Assembly (NCBI RefSeq): GCF_024359545.1
Contig: NZ_JAKQZG010000013.1
Coordinates: forward strand, 62,001 to 126,000
Reading direction: 5' to 3'
DNA: 64,000 bases
Origin: Jiella marina
GTDB taxonomy: Bacteria; Pseudomonadota; Alphaproteobacteria; Rhizobiales; Rhizobiaceae
Made by a program: the position numbers and the translations under genes. Positions 1 to 10,624 of this stretch are shown here, piece after piece. The notes beneath the pieces are model-generated. The model ran no database searches, was not told the origin of the DNA, and saw only the letters and a program-made list of their open reading frames with translations. The stretch's first letter is position 1, and every line of letters starts with the position of its first letter.

Positions 1-569
1 AAGGATTCGGGAAGGTCCTCCTCCTCGCGCATGTAGTCGATGGTCTGGCCGACCGTCCAATAGGGCGGCACGGCGACGAATTCGGTCTGCATGCGCCGGC
101 CGGCGGATTCTTCCGGATATTCCAGCGAACGGCGCAGGCGAAGCCGCTCGCGGAACGGCAATTTGGCGAGGATTTCCTTGCGGTCTTCCTCTTCGAGATC
201 CTCCAGAATGTAGACCGCGTCGTCGGAATCGAGCTCGCGCAGCGCCTCGGCGACCTGATCGTTCGGCATGGCGTCGACGATCGACAGGCGGATCGCCTCG
301 TCGACTTCGGTCAGCGCCGTGTAGTCGAAATCCTCGCCCATGAGGCGCACGAGCGCCTGGCGCTCGTCATGGCCGAGATTGCGCAGGACGTCGCCGAGTT
401 CGGATTCGTGCAGCGGACCCACGGTCTCGCGCAGGAAGGTCTCGTCTTCCGCCGCGATCGCCGCCTTGACGCGGTCCAGGAACGCCTCGGCGATATAGCC
501 GTCCTCGTCGTAGATGCCGGCGCGAGGTTCGGACAGAGGCGCATCCAAGACATGCTGTGTGTCAGCCAT
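1..569 (-). CDS. mgtE: Magnesium transporter MgtE, N-terminal part (cut by window edge)
   Basis: The start codon is at 569 and the gene runs off the left edge, so only the first 189 residues are seen. They match the cytoplasmic MgtE N domain: an acidic helical repeat region containing EALRELDSDDAVYILEDLEE, followed by the linker LRRSLEYPEESAGRRMQTEF that leads into the CBS domains. In this family the N and CBS domains sense intracellular Mg2+ and gate a five-helix membrane pore; those later parts lie outside the window. The many acidic residues fit Mg2+ sensing. It stands alone here, with no visible partner genes. Confidence 0.9.
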   Translation of the reverse strand, partial: MADTQHVLDAPLSEPRAGIYDEDGYIAEAFLDRVKAAIAAEDETFLRETVGPLHESELGDVLRNLGHDERQALVRLMGEDFDYTALTEVDEAIRLSIVDAMPNDQVAEALRELDSDDAVYILEDLEEEDRKEILAKLPFRERLRLRRSLEYPEESAGRRMQTEFVAVPPYWTVGQTIDYMREEEDLPES

Positions 570-834
570 GAAGCCCCCTTCTGAACGAAACGATCTGCAG
601 CATCCCCGCCACGTGCCCGGACGCGTCTAGCGCATCGTGCAGGAAACAAAAATGGATTTCCTGTGAAATGCACCGCACGGTCATCCGATCGACCGTCTCC
701 TGTCGGAAACGGATTCGATCACCGGCGTTCGGGAGAGCGCTGTTGCAACACGGCTGCCATTTCAGCCACGGGCCTGCTATACTTCTGTCTGTCGCTCGCT
801 CGTGCGACGGAAGGGGCATTGTGGGATCCGGGGC

Positions 835-1035
835 ATGACGAAGAAGCTTGATACGGCGATCGATTCCATCAGCGATCGCGTGACCGATATCTGCGAATTT
901 CTCCACGACCTGCAACCCGGAGAACCCATCGATCCCGAGGCGCTCGCCGAGGCCCGGCACGATTGCTCCAACGTCACCCAGTCGATGGGGTCGCTGAAGC
1001 GCGTGGTCAACCGGATCGAGCCCAAGGGGAGTTGA
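835..1035 (+). CDS. Small hypothetical protein (66 aa)
   Basis: This is a 66-residue, mostly helical, acidic-to-neutral protein beginning MTKKLDTAIDSISDRVTD. No motif, signal peptide or membrane segment is visible. An in-frame start at 802 would add 11 unconvincing residues, so 835 is preferred. It lies between mgtE, transcribed the other way, and the sulfotransferase gene. I do not recognise a family. The amino-acid composition looks like a genuine small protein, but there is no independent support. Confidence 0.5.
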   Translation: MTKKLDTAIDSISDRVTDICEFLHDLQPGEPIDPEALAEARHDCSNVTQSMGSLKRVVNRIEPKGS

Positions 1036-1248
1036 GGCGTATCCGGCCTCGGCGCAGCTTGAACACCAGTAGCAGCGCCCGAGTGTGTCGGGCTCCTGTC
1101 TGCAAGGCGGCTGGACCCGCAGGCGTCACGACGCGCCGGCTCTCTCTCACGACGAGACGCAGGCAGCCCAAATCTCACTGGCAGGTCAGTTTCAGACCGT
1201 CTCGGGCGCGTAATACAGAGGCGATTCGGTACGCGAACGGAGCGCCTT

Positions 1249-3003
1249 ATGTCTGCCAGACCCCTCACCGCCAAACAGGCTGTCGTCAAGGTACGAACCT
1301 TGGTGCGCAAGGGGGCCGTCAGCGACGCGCTGAAGATCTGCAACACCGCGCTCTCGTCGGCGCCCGAAAACGAAAGCCTGCTCGCCGAGGTCGACAAGAT
1401 CCGCGCGCATCCCCGCGCCAAGGCCGGATCGGTTCATGTCCAGGCCGATCTCGTCAAGGTTCTGGCCTTGCACCGCTCGGGGCGTCACGAAGAACTCGTC
1501 CCGCTGGCGCAGAAACTGGCGCCGCACTATCCGCAATATCCCTTCGTCCCGGAGCTGCTCGGCGAAGCCCTGCACAAGCTCGACGAGTACAACAAATCCG
1601 CCGGCGCCTATAAGGTCGCGGTTCTGCTCAATCCGGGAAAGATCGAAACCCACAAGCCGCTCGGCATCACGCTCTGCAAGGCGATGCGCCACAAGGAGGC
1701 AGAAGAGGCGCTGTCGATCTTCCTTCGCTCCTTCCCCGATGACACCCAGGCGCTGTCCATGCGCGGCAATGCGCTGAGCTGGATGTCGCGGCACGAAGAA
1801 GCGCTGCGGGACTTCGACCGCGCGACCGAACTGGATCCGGACTATATCGGCGCTCATTTCGACCGGGGGCGCGCGCTGATCGCCTATGGCCAGAAGAGCG
1901 AAGCCATCACCGCCATGGAAACGGTGCTGCGCCTGAAGCCGGACCATGGCCAGGCCCATATGAGCTTGAGCGGGCTGAAGAAATACGGCGGCGCGGACGA
2001 TCCGCATCTGATGCAGATGGAGACGCTGTTCGACTCGCCGGACATGCCCACTTCTGAAAAGGCCGGCCTCGGCTTTGCGCTCGCAAAGGCCCATGACGAT
2101 CTGGGCGATGTCGATCGCGCATTTCAGTGCCTTGCCGAGGGAAACCGGCTGCGCCGGGAGATGCTCTCCTACCAGGACGAGAGCAACGCGCAGTTCTTCT
2201 CCACCATCCGCTCGACCTTCACGGAGAAGATGGCGCCCCATATGGACACGCTGCCATCAGGCGACGCACTCGGCGAGTTGCCCCATCAGCCCGTTTTCAT
2301 TCTCGGCATGCCGCGCTCCGGCACGACGCTGACCGAACAGATCCTCGCCAGCCACTCGCAGGTCTTCGGCGCCGGAGAGCTGATCGCCCTGCGGCGAATC
2401 CTCCCGCCGATCCTGGAATCGATTGCCGGCGGCAGTGACACGCCCCTTGTCGAGCATCTGAAGAAGATCCGCAGCGCCTATGGCGCCGTCCTGAAGTCCT
2501 TCGGCAGCGCGACACCGATCATCACCGACAAGATGCCGTCGAACTTCTACTGGATCGGCTTCATCCGACTGGCCATGCCGGAGGCGAAGATCATTCATCT
2601 GAAGCGTGATCCGGTCGCCACCTGCTGGTCGAACTACCGGCAGTATTTCGGTGCCGACGGCGTTGGATATGTCTACGATCTTCAGGACATTGCCCGGTTC
2701 CACCGCCGCCACAACGAGCTCATGAGCCATTGGCACGAAGCCTTCCCCGATAGCATCTACGAACTCGACTACGACGGGCTGACCGAGGATCAGGAGGGCG
2801 AAACCCGGGCGCTGCTCGCCCATTGCGGCCTGGAATTCGAAGAGGGCTGCCTCGACTTCCACAAGACTGCGCGTTCGGTGCACACGGCCAGCCATACGCA
2901 GGTTCGCGAGAAAATGTATCGCGGCAGTTCACAGGAATGGCGGCGCTACGAACAGCATCTTGGCCCGCTGCTGGAGGAACTGGCGCCGATCCTCAAGGAT
3001 TGA
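1249..3003 (+). CDS. TPR-repeat sulfotransferase family protein
   Basis: The 584-residue protein has two parts. Residues 1 to about 300 form tetratricopeptide-type helical repeats, for example DPDYIGAHFDRGRALIAYGQ. The C-terminal half is a sulfotransferase domain. It carries the 5'-phosphosulfate binding motif in FILGMPRSGTTLTEQILAS (about residue 350) and a 3'-phosphate motif RDPVATCWSNYRQYF (about residue 453). The family transfers sulfate from PAPS, but the acceptor cannot be told from sequence. The TPR part probably binds a protein partner or substrate. No signal peptide is visible. It appears monocistronic and runs towards the minus-strand fructosamine kinase gene. Confidence 0.85.
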   Translation: MSARPLTAKQAVVKVRTLVRKGAVSDALKICNTALSSAPENESLLAEVDKIRAHPRAKAGSVHVQADLVKVLALHRSGRHEELVPLAQKLAPHYPQYPFVPELLGEALHKLDEYNKSAGAYKVAVLLNPGKIETHKPLGITLCKAMRHKEAEEALSIFLRSFPDDTQALSMRGNALSWMSRHEEALRDFDRATELDPDYIGAHFDRGRALIAYGQKSEAITAMETVLRLKPDHGQAHMSLSGLKKYGGADDPHLMQMETLFDSPDMPTSEKAGLGFALAKAHDDLGDVDRAFQCLAEGNRLRREMLSYQDESNAQFFSTIRSTFTEKMAPHMDTLPSGDALGELPHQPVFILGMPRSGTTLTEQILASHSQVFGAGELIALRRILPPILESIAGGSDTPLVEHLKKIRSAYGAVLKSFGSATPIITDKMPSNFYWIGFIRLAMPEAKIIHLKRDPVATCWSNYRQYFGADGVGYVYDLQDIARFHRRHNELMSHWHEAFPDSIYELDYDGLTEDQEGETRALLAHCGLEFEEGCLDFHKTARSVHTASHTQVREKMYRGSSQEWRRYEQHLGPLLEELAPILKD

Positions 3004-3033
3004 CGCCGCCGTCCGGGCTTTCTCGGGCGCCTG

Positions 3034-3840
3034 TCAGAAGCCGGTCTGCGCGAGAAAGCGCTCGACCATGCCGCGATAGCCGCCGCCGAAGAGCCTGAGA
3101 TGCACGAGCGCCGGCCAGAGCTGGTAGATCGGCAGGCGCTCGCGATAGCCGGGCGCCTGACCACCATAGGCGTCGAAGAAACGCGCGCTCGGGCTCGCGA
3201 ACAGGGTCAGCATCGCGATGTCGACCTCGCGGTCGCCATAGTAGCAGGCCGGATCGATGAGCCCGGAAATCCGGCCTTCGAAAGCCAGCACATTGCCGCT
3301 CCACATGTCGCCATGCAGCAGAGCCGGTGCCGGGCGGGCGGGCAGGTGTTCATGGATCTGTGCGGCGAGACGCTCCACCCGGACCGCGAGATCGCTTGCC
3401 ACGCCCGATAGCGGCGGCAGGAGGCGGTGTTCGGCAAAGAAGGCCGGCCAGTCGTCTTTCCAGCCATTGGCGATCTGCAGCGACCCGAAGGCATAGTCGT
3501 CCGCCCACCCGTAGCGCTCGCCGGTCCTGTCGTGCAGTCGCCGCAGGACTTCGCCCAGATCCTCCCACGCGCTTCCCAGCCCGCCATCATCCGGAAGGCG
3601 TTCGATCACCAGGGCCTCGTCGTCGGCGGCGAACACGCGCGGCGCTGGACAGCCGGCCTCGGCGATCGCCTGCAGCATCCGCGCTTCGACCTTCGGCGCC
3701 GGCCCCGATTTCACCAAAGCCTCGCGGCCATCCTCCAGCATCAAGCGTGTGACGCTCGAAAGGGAGCCGCCCGCAAACGGTTCTTGGCTCTGCAACGTGC
3801 CGCCCATCATCCGGGCAGCCCGCTCCGCAAGATCGGTCAT
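3034..3840 (-). CDS. Fructosamine kinase family protein (protein deglycation kinase)
   Basis: The 268-residue protein has the aminoglycoside-phosphotransferase-like fold of the FN3K family. Visible motifs are an N-terminal lysine strand (REALVKSG), the catalytic loop LLHGDMWSGNVL near residue 175, and the metal-binding segment GLIDPACYYGDREVDIAM. Bacterial members phosphorylate ribulosamines or erythrulosamines on glycated proteins, which makes the adduct unstable. The start codon overlaps the stop codon of the upstream low-molecular-weight phosphatase gene by four bases (3837-3840), indicating translational coupling. Length is normal for the bacterial family. Confidence 0.88.
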   Translation of the reverse strand: MTDLAERAARMMGGTLQSQEPFAGGSLSSVTRLMLEDGREALVKSGPAPKVEARMLQAIAEAGCPAPRVFAADDEALVIERLPDDGGLGSAWEDLGEVLRRLHDRTGERYGWADDYAFGSLQIANGWKDDWPAFFAEHRLLPPLSGVASDLAVRVERLAAQIHEHLPARPAPALLHGDMWSGNVLAFEGRISGLIDPACYYGDREVDIAMLTLFASPSARFFDAYGGQAPGYRERLPIYQLWPALVHLRLFGGGYRGMVERFLAQTGF

Positions 3841-4325
3841 TTCATGTCTTTCTTGAGCTTGGCGATCAGTCCCTCAGCGCCTTCGCAGGCGTCCCGCCAG
3901 GCATCGTCGAAGGCCGCGTCGTCCTCGTAATAGGGATCGGTGACCGACTGGCCGGCGCGTCCTTGCACATGGTCGAGGAGCAGACTGACGCTCGCCCGGG
4001 CATTCGCCGGGCAGAGACGACGCAGACCGGCAAGATTCTCGCTGTCGAGACCGATCACGTAATCGAAGCGGTGGAAATCCTCTTCACGAATCTGCCGGGC
4101 CCGACGCTCGCTGATGTCGATACCGTTGCGCCGCGCGACAGCCTGGGCCCGCGGATCGGGCGGATAGCCGAGATGCCACCGGCCAAGGCCGGCCGAATCG
4201 ACCTCGACCGTCATTTGCGCGCGCTCCGCCGCTGCACGAAAGGCCGCTTCGGCCAGCGGTGAGCGGCAGATATTGCCGAGACAGACGAACAGCACGGCCG
4301 GGGTCTGGCTCATTGTCTGGCTCAT
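3837..4325 (-). CDS. Low-molecular-weight protein-tyrosine-phosphatase family protein
   Basis: The 162-residue protein carries the phosphate-binding loop in VCLGNICRSPLAEAAF, with the catalytic C15 and R21 of the C(X)5R signature, and the general-acid aspartate motif DPYYEDDAAFDDAW near the C-terminus. A second in-frame ATG at 4313 is an equally possible start, because the first residues repeat (MSQTMSQT). It is coupled by a four-base overlap to the fructosamine kinase gene. In this context its substrate may be a sugar-phosphate protein adduct and not phosphotyrosine. That is inference from the known activity of the human LMW-PTP-A on ribulosamine 5-phosphates. Confidence 0.88.
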   Translation of the reverse strand: MSQTMSQTPAVLFVCLGNICRSPLAEAAFRAAAERAQMTVEVDSAGLGRWHLGYPPDPRAQAVARRNGIDISERRARQIREEDFHRFDYVIGLDSENLAGLRRLCPANARASVSLLLDHVQGRAGQSVTDPYYEDDAAFDDAWRDACEGAEGLIAKLKKDMK

Positions 4326-4518
4326 GGGCGATACTCTCTTCGCGACATCGATGCGATCTCAACCTATTTGCCGCCGTTCTGGCAACCAGAAGATAGGCCT
4401 TCGAATCTAGGTCTGCCGCCGGGCAAGCGAAGCGGTGATGCGTTGCCGCATGCCCGATGCGCGCCGAATCGGTTTCCGGCGCTGGACTTCCCGGCACCCT
4501 TCAGCAGATATCGCCACC

Positions 4519-5349
4519 ATGACAGAGCCATGCATCATTACGGTGGCGATCACCGGTTCTCTCCCGAAGAAATCCAACAATCCGGCGGTTCCGATCACCG
4601 TTTCGGAGCAGGTCGAATCGACCCATGAGGCATTCGAGGCCGGAGCGAGCCTCGTCCACTGCCATGTGCGCAACGACGATGAGAGCCCGTCCTCGGACCC
4701 GGAGAAATTCGCGCGCCTCCTGGAGGGGGTGCGCAAGCATTGCCCCGGCATGATCGTGCAGTTTTCCACCGGCGGCCGGTCCGGCAATGGCCGCGAGCGC
4801 GGCGGCATGCTGCCCTTGAAGCCCGACATGGCCTCGCTGTCGACTGGCTCGGTGAATTTTCCCACCCGCGTCTACGAAAACTCCCCCGATCTCGTGGACT
4901 GGCTGGCGGAGGAAATGCTCCGGTATGGAGTCAAGCCGGAGATCGAGGCCTTCGATCTGTCGATGATCTTCAAGGCCGCCGAAATGGTCCGTGAAGGCAA
5001 GATCGAAGCCCCGCTCCATGTCCAGTTTGTCATGGGGGTCAAGAACGCCATGCCGCCGGACCGGGAGAGCTTCGCCTTCTTCGTCGAGACCCTGAAGCGT
5101 ATTGCGCCCGGCGCGACTTTCACGGGCGCCGGCATCGGTCGCCATCAGACGACGCTCTGCGAATGGAGCCTCGAACATGGCGGCCATTGCCGCACCGGGC
5201 TCGAGGATAACGTGCGGCTGAGCCGCGACGAGTTGGCGCCCTCGAACGCGGCGCTGGTAAAGGTGGTGGCCACGCTTTGCGAGAAGCACGGCCGACATCC
5301 CGCCACGCCCGCCGAGGCGCGGCAAATCCTCTCGCTGCCGCCCGCCTGA
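4519..5349 (+). CDS. BKACE family beta-keto acid cleavage enzyme (DUF849)
   Basis: The 276-residue protein starts MTEPCIITVAITGS and shows the BKACE/DUF849 pattern: a metal-binding HCHVRND near residue 50, STGGRSG, and GAGIGRHQ towards the C-terminus. The family condenses a beta-keto acid with acetyl-CoA and cleaves it to a CoA thioester and acetoacetate. The first characterised member is 3-keto-5-aminohexanoate cleavage enzyme of lysine fermentation, but substrates vary widely. No lysine-fermentation neighbours are present, so the substrate here is unknown. The ATG at 4519 is chosen because the family N-terminus begins there; a longer in-frame extension to 4435 has no family character. Confidence 0.85.
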   Translation: MTEPCIITVAITGSLPKKSNNPAVPITVSEQVESTHEAFEAGASLVHCHVRNDDESPSSDPEKFARLLEGVRKHCPGMIVQFSTGGRSGNGRERGGMLPLKPDMASLSTGSVNFPTRVYENSPDLVDWLAEEMLRYGVKPEIEAFDLSMIFKAAEMVREGKIEAPLHVQFVMGVKNAMPPDRESFAFFVETLKRIAPGATFTGAGIGRHQTTLCEWSLEHGGHCRTGLEDNVRLSRDELAPSNAALVKVVATLCEKHGRHPATPAEARQILSLPPA

Positions 5350-5396
5350 CACTCCCGCCCTCGACTTTCCGGGGGCAATCGCGCATTTCATCCCCC

Positions 5397-6239
5397 ATGA
5401 TAGACACCCGACAAACCGTCCGCCGTCTCCACCAGGCCACGCTCTTCCTGTGGCAGAGAATCGAGATCTGGACGCTCATCGGCGCCCTTCTCGTCGCGGG
5501 CGCGATATGGACTTTCGTTTCGCTCGCCGGCGAGGTCATCGAGGGCGACACGAGAGCGCTCGATACGGATATCCTGCTTGCCTTTCGGGTTGCCTCCGAC
5601 ACCTCCGACCCGCTGGGGCCCCGCTGGCTGGAAGAGTTCGGTCGCGACGTCACGGCGCTCGGCAGCGTCGGCATCCTGGTGATGATCACGGCGTTCGTCG
5701 GGCTGTATCTCTGGGTCTCCGGCAAGGTGCGATCCATGATCATGGTGGTGGCGGCGATCGCCAGCGGCTTCCTGGTGAGCCAGCTCCTGAAGATGGGGTT
5801 CGACCGGCCCCGTCCGCAGCTCGTCCCCCATGGCGCCCACGTCTATACGGCGAGCTTTCCGAGCGGCCATGCGATGATGTCGGCGGTCACCTATCTGACG
5901 CTCGGGATCCTGCTTGCGCGCGTCGAGGCCCGCCGCCGCGTCCGGGCCTATCTGCTCGCGATCGCCTGCTTCCTGACGGTGATCATCGGCATCAGCCGCG
6001 TCTATCTCGGCGTCCACTGGCCGACCGACGTGCTCGCCGGCTGGACCGCCGGCGCGGCCTGGGCGGTGATGTGGTGGCTGCTGGCCAGCTGGCTGGAACG
6101 GCGCGGTGCCGTCGAGAAGAGCCCGCAGAACATGGCCGCGACGGGTTATGATCTGGCCTATACCGGGCAGAAGGACGGCGAGGAGATTGCGGATCCAACG
6201 CCGCAAGCCAGGGCTCCGGTGGAGCGCCATTCCTCCTGA
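5397..6239 (+). CDS. PAP2-family phosphatase, integral membrane
   Basis: The 280-residue membrane protein has about six hydrophobic segments and the three-part acid phosphatase signature: KMGFDRPRPQL, PSGHAMMSA, and SRVYLGVHWPTDVLAG, which provides the catalytic His and Asp. Such enzymes dephosphorylate lipid substrates such as phosphatidic acid, phosphatidylglycerophosphate or undecaprenyl pyrophosphate in the inner membrane. The exact substrate cannot be told. The ATG at 5397 is used because the N-terminal helix and first membrane segment follow it. It lies 47 bp after the BKACE gene and may share its transcript. Confidence 0.88.
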   Translation: MIDTRQTVRRLHQATLFLWQRIEIWTLIGALLVAGAIWTFVSLAGEVIEGDTRALDTDILLAFRVASDTSDPLGPRWLEEFGRDVTALGSVGILVMITAFVGLYLWVSGKVRSMIMVVAAIASGFLVSQLLKMGFDRPRPQLVPHGAHVYTASFPSGHAMMSAVTYLTLGILLARVEARRRVRAYLLAIACFLTVIIGISRVYLGVHWPTDVLAGWTAGAAWAVMWWLLASWLERRGAVEKSPQNMAATGYDLAYTGQKDGEEIADPTPQARAPVERHSS

Positions 6240-6534
6240 ATTTCTGCCAGCCCTGTTCCTTTTGGAGCGTCACGTTTTGAACCGTACCGGCTTCCTGATC
6301 GAAAGCTCCGGTTCAAGGCAGCTGCGACGCGAATCGTCGATTCGTCAATGAAATTTAGAATTTGGCCGGGCGCCAATCCCCGTGTTCCTTCAAGCTCACG
6401 GGTTTTTTCACGATCACACTTGCAATCTCCCGGCATGCTATGGAATTGATCATGCACACGGACGCGGCGTTCCTGACAGCTCTCGCCGCGCAGCCTCAAT
6501 GCAGGTGCAATAAGAACCGACACATAGGCGGTCG
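6240..6534. other. Intergenic region upstream of the liv operon
   Basis: This 295-bp gap separates the PAP2 gene from livH. It includes a patch of lower GC around 6345-6365 and must contain the liv promoter. No clear terminator, riboswitch or operator stands out by eye. Confidence 0.4.
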
Positions 6535-7452
6535 ATGGAATATTTTCTCCAGCAATTGATCAACGGCGTCACCCTGGGATCGATCTACGGTCTCATCGCC
6601 ATCGGTTACACGATGGTCTACGGCATCATCGGAATGATCAATTTCGCCCATGGCGAAATCTTCATGATCGGTTCCTTCATCGCCCTGACGGTCTTTCTGA
6701 TCCTCGCTGCGATCGGCATCACCTTCCTTCCCATCGTGCTTCTTTTGATGGTGATCGTGGCGATGCTGTGTACCGCCGCCTGGGGCTGGACCATCGAGCG
6801 GATCGCCTACCGCCCCTTGCGCGGCTCCTTCCGCCTCGCGCCGCTGATCACCGCGATCGGCATGTCGATCTTCCTGCAGAACTTCGTTCAGGTGACCCAG
6901 GGCGCCCGCGTCAAGCCGCTGCCGCCGCAGATCCAGGGCGGCATCACGCTGATGGACAGCCCGAGCGGCATCGTCGTGCAGATTTCCTGGATGCAGATCA
7001 TCATCATCGCGATGACGATCATCCTGATGGTCGGCTTCTCGCTCCTGATCTCGAAGACCTCGCTCGGCCGCCAGCAGCGCGCCTGCGAACAGGACCGCAA
7101 GATGGCCTCGCTCTTGGGCGTCAATGTCGACCGCACGATCTCGCTGACCTTCGTCATGGGCGCCAGCTTGGCCGCCGTCGCCGGCATGATGTATCTGCTC
7201 TATTACGGCGTCATCGACTTCTACATCGGCTTCATCGCCGGCGTGAAAGCCTTCACCGCGGCCGTTCTCGGCGGCATCGGATCGCTTCCGGGCGCCATGC
7301 TCGGCGGTCTGGCGATCGGGCTGATCGAGACCTTCTGGTCCGGCTATTTCTCGGTCGAATACAAGGATGTCGCCGCCTTCTCGATCCTCGCGATCGTCCT
7401 GATCTTCATGCCCTCCGGCCTGCTCGGTCGGCCTGAAGTCGAGAAGGTCTGA
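6535..7452 (+). CDS. livH: Branched-chain amino acid ABC transporter permease LivH
   Basis: The 305-residue membrane protein starts [20 protein letters not shown] and carries the LivH hallmarks [17 protein letters not shown] and [18 protein letters not shown]. It is one half of the heteromeric inner-membrane channel for leucine, isoleucine and valine. It opens a tight operon: livM starts six bases after its stop, followed by livG, livF, a small membrane gene and the substrate-binding protein. Length and topology are normal. Confidence 0.93.
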   Translation: MEYFLQQLINGVTLGSIYGLIAIGYTMVYGIIGMINFAHGEIFMIGSFIALTVFLILAAIGITFLPIVLLLMVIVAMLCTAAWGWTIERIAYRPLRGSFRLAPLITAIGMSIFLQNFVQVTQGARVKPLPPQIQGGITLMDSPSGIVVQISWMQIIIIAMTIILMVGFSLLISKTSLGRQQRACEQDRKMASLLGVNVDRTISLTFVMGASLAAVAGMMYLLYYGVIDFYIGFIAGVKAFTAAVLGGIGSLPGAMLGGLAIGLIETFWSGYFSVEYKDVAAFSILAIVLIFMPSGLLGRPEVEKV

Positions 7453-7457
7453 TCCGA

Positions 7458-8915
7458 ATGGCCGACACGACCTCTCCCTCCGCCGCGAACCGTCCGGAAG
7501 GCGCCGAGCGGCTTTCCGAAGCGCGACGCGACGCCATGCGCGGCGAGCCGCCTTACAGCGAAGCGCCGCCGGAAGACACCCGCCTCGTCCGCGCTCTGAA
7601 GGAGGGCGGCATCACGGCCGCCCTCGTCGCGGCGCTGACCCTGTTCTTCTTCGCCTTCAGGACCGATATCGCCGTCGGGGGCCTGTCGCTGACAGCGAGC
7701 CCGGTCGTGTGGATCATCGCCATCGCGATCGCCTTCGCCGGCCGCTTCCTGCTCACCTATTTCGTCTTTGCCGGCGATACTGCCGTCGTGGGTGGTTGGA
7801 AGAAGGTCGCGGCCGGCACCGGGCGCATGCCGATCGGCAAGATCCTCGGCGTTCTGCTGCTATTCATCGCGCTGACGCTGCCGATCCTCCTGCCGCAATT
7901 CCTGCCCAGCCAGAACCGGTATCTCCTCAATCTCGGCATCACGATCCTCACCTATGTGATGCTCGGCTGGGGTCTCAACATCGTCGTCGGTCTCGCCGGC
8001 CTCCTCGATCTCGGATACGTGGCGTTCTATGCCGTCGGCGCCTATTCCTTCGCGCTTCTCGCCACCAATTTCGAACTCGGCTTCTGGGTCTGCCTGCCAA
8101 TGGCCGGCCTTTTCGCAGCAATGTGGGGCGTCATTCTCGGCTTCCCGGTCCTGCGGCTGAGGGGCGACTATCTCGCCATCGTGACGCTCGCCTTCGGCGA
8201 GATCATACGAATCGTGCTGTTGAACTGGTACGAATTCACCGGTGGCCCCGACGGCATTCTCGGTATTCCCGAGCCGTCCTTCTTCGGCCTGGAGTTCAAC
8301 CGCCGCGACGGTTCGTTCTCGGACTTCTTCGGAATCGAATATTCGCCGATCCAGAAGTTCATCTATCTCTACTACATCATCCTGGCGCTCGCGCTTCTGA
8401 CCAACTTCGTCACCATGCGCCTGCGCAAGCTGCCAGTCGGCCGCGCCTGGGAGGCTCTGCGCGAAGACGAGATCGCCTGCCGCTCGCTCGGCATCAACAC
8501 CACCAATGTGAAGCTGACCGCATTCGCCACGGGCGCGATGTTCGGCGGTTTTGCCGGGTCGTTCTTTGCCACGAAGCAGCAGTTCATCTCGCCGGAAAGC
8601 TTCACCTTCATCGAATCGGCGATCATTCTCGCCATCGTCGTTCTCGGCGGTCTCGGCTCCCAGCTCGGCGTCGTCATCGCCTCGGTAGCGATGATCGGCG
8701 GCATCGAGCTTCTGCGCAAACTGACCGTGCTCCAGGCCGTCTTCGGCAATGATTTCGATCCGACCCAGTACCGCATGCTGATCTTCGGCCTCGCCATGGT
8801 CCTGATCATGGTCTGGAAGCCGCGTGGGCTCGTCTCAACCCGATCGCCCTCGGCGGTCTACAAGGAGAAGAAGACGATCGGCGCCGACATGGTTGCCCAG
8901 GGCGAGGGCCACTGA
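7458..8915 (+). CDS. livM: Branched-chain amino acid ABC transporter permease LivM
   Basis: The 485-residue protein is longer than many LivM proteins because of about 130 extra N-terminal residues. These comprise a hydrophilic arm (residues 1-45) and additional hydrophobic segments before the conserved core. The core shows [20 protein letters not shown], the [18 protein letters not shown] signature, and [12 protein letters not shown]. It forms the second half of the transmembrane channel with LivH. Its last base is the first base of livG, showing translational coupling. The N-terminal extension is common in rhizobial LivM. Confidence 0.92.
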   Translation: MADTTSPSAANRPEGAERLSEARRDAMRGEPPYSEAPPEDTRLVRALKEGGITAALVAALTLFFFAFRTDIAVGGLSLTASPVVWIIAIAIAFAGRFLLTYFVFAGDTAVVGGWKKVAAGTGRMPIGKILGVLLLFIALTLPILLPQFLPSQNRYLLNLGITILTYVMLGWGLNIVVGLAGLLDLGYVAFYAVGAYSFALLATNFELGFWVCLPMAGLFAAMWGVILGFPVLRLRGDYLAIVTLAFGEIIRIVLLNWYEFTGGPDGILGIPEPSFFGLEFNRRDGSFSDFFGIEYSPIQKFIYLYYIILALALLTNFVTMRLRKLPVGRAWEALREDEIACRSLGINTTNVKLTAFATGAMFGGFAGSFFATKQQFISPESFTFIESAIILAIVVLGGLGSQLGVVIASVAMIGGIELLRKLTVLQAVFGNDFDPTQYRMLIFGLAMVLIMVWKPRGLVSTRSPSAVYKEKKTIGADMVAQGEGH

Positions 8916-9870
8916 TGCTCAAGGAAACGCAAAACTGGTCGGCCAATCCGGTCCTGTCGGTCGAGCATCTGACCATGCGCTTCGGCGGCCTCGTCGCCGT
9001 CGACGATCTGTCCTTCAATGTCGGACGCGGCGACATCACCGCCCTGATCGGCCCCAACGGCGCCGGCAAGACCACGGTCTTCAACTGCGTCACCGGCTTC
9101 TACAAGCCGACCGAAGGGCGCATCGCGCTTCGCCGCGACCAGGCGGTCGCCGACGGGACGCTGGCGGAACTGACGAAGAGCGGCCGGCAGTATTTCGACG
9201 GCGACAAGGGCGGCGTCTTTCTCCTGGAGCGCATGCCCGACTTCAAGATCACCGAAGTCGCGGGCGTCGCGCGGACCTTCCAGAACATCCGGCTGTTCGG
9301 CGGCATGACCGTCCTGGAGAACCTGCTCGTCGCTCAGCATAACCAGCTGATGCAGGCCTCCAGCTTCACCATCGGCGGGCTGTTCGGCCTGCCCGGCTAC
9401 CGCAAGGCCGCCGCCGCCGCGAAGGACAAGGCGGTGGAGTGGCTGCGCCACGTCAATCTGCTCGATCGCGCCGACGATCCGGCGGCCGACCTTCCCTATG
9501 GCGCCCAGCGACGTCTGGAGATCGCGCGGGCGCTGTGCACCAATCCGGTGCTGCTCTGCCTCGACGAACCGGCAGCCGGCCTCAACCCGCGCGAATCGGC
9601 CGAGCTCAACGAGCTCCTGCGTTTCATCCGCGACGAGCATGGTGTGTCGGTCCTTTTGATCGAGCACGACATGGGCGTCGTCATGGAAATCTCCGACCAC
9701 ATCATCGTCCTCGACTACGGCAAGAAGATCGCCGACGGGACTGCCTCCGAGGTTCGCTCCGATCCGAAGGTGATCGCCGCCTATCTCGGCGTCGACGACG
9801 AGGAGGTCGATGAAGTCGAGCGCGATCTCGACGTTCAGACCGGCCATTCCGCTTCCGAGGGAGGATCCCA

Positions 9871-9874
<4 letters not shown>
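8915..9874 (+). CDS. livG: Branched-chain amino acid ABC transporter ATPase LivG
   Basis: The 319-residue ABC ATPase has Walker A GPNGAGKTTVFN, the signature region LPYGAQRRLEIARAL, Walker B LLCLDEPAAGLNP and the switch histidine in LLIEHDMGVV. The signature helix has YGAQ in place of the common SGGQ, as is usual in LivG. It energises the LivHM channel together with LivF. An insertion between residues about 70 and 115 (YFDGDKGGVFLLERMP) is longer than in the E. coli protein. It overlaps livF by four bases. Confidence 0.93.
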
Positions 9875-10623
<749 letters not shown>

Positions 10624-10624
10624 C

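Noticed and set aside
5388-6230. 280-codon minus-strand ORF opposite the PAP2 gene
   Set aside because: It is antisense to a gene with complete PAP2 motifs and has a His/Arg-rich composition typical of a high-GC shadow frame.
8858-9847. 329-codon minus-strand ORF across livG
   Set aside because: LivG on the other strand has all ABC ATPase motifs; this frame has no family character.
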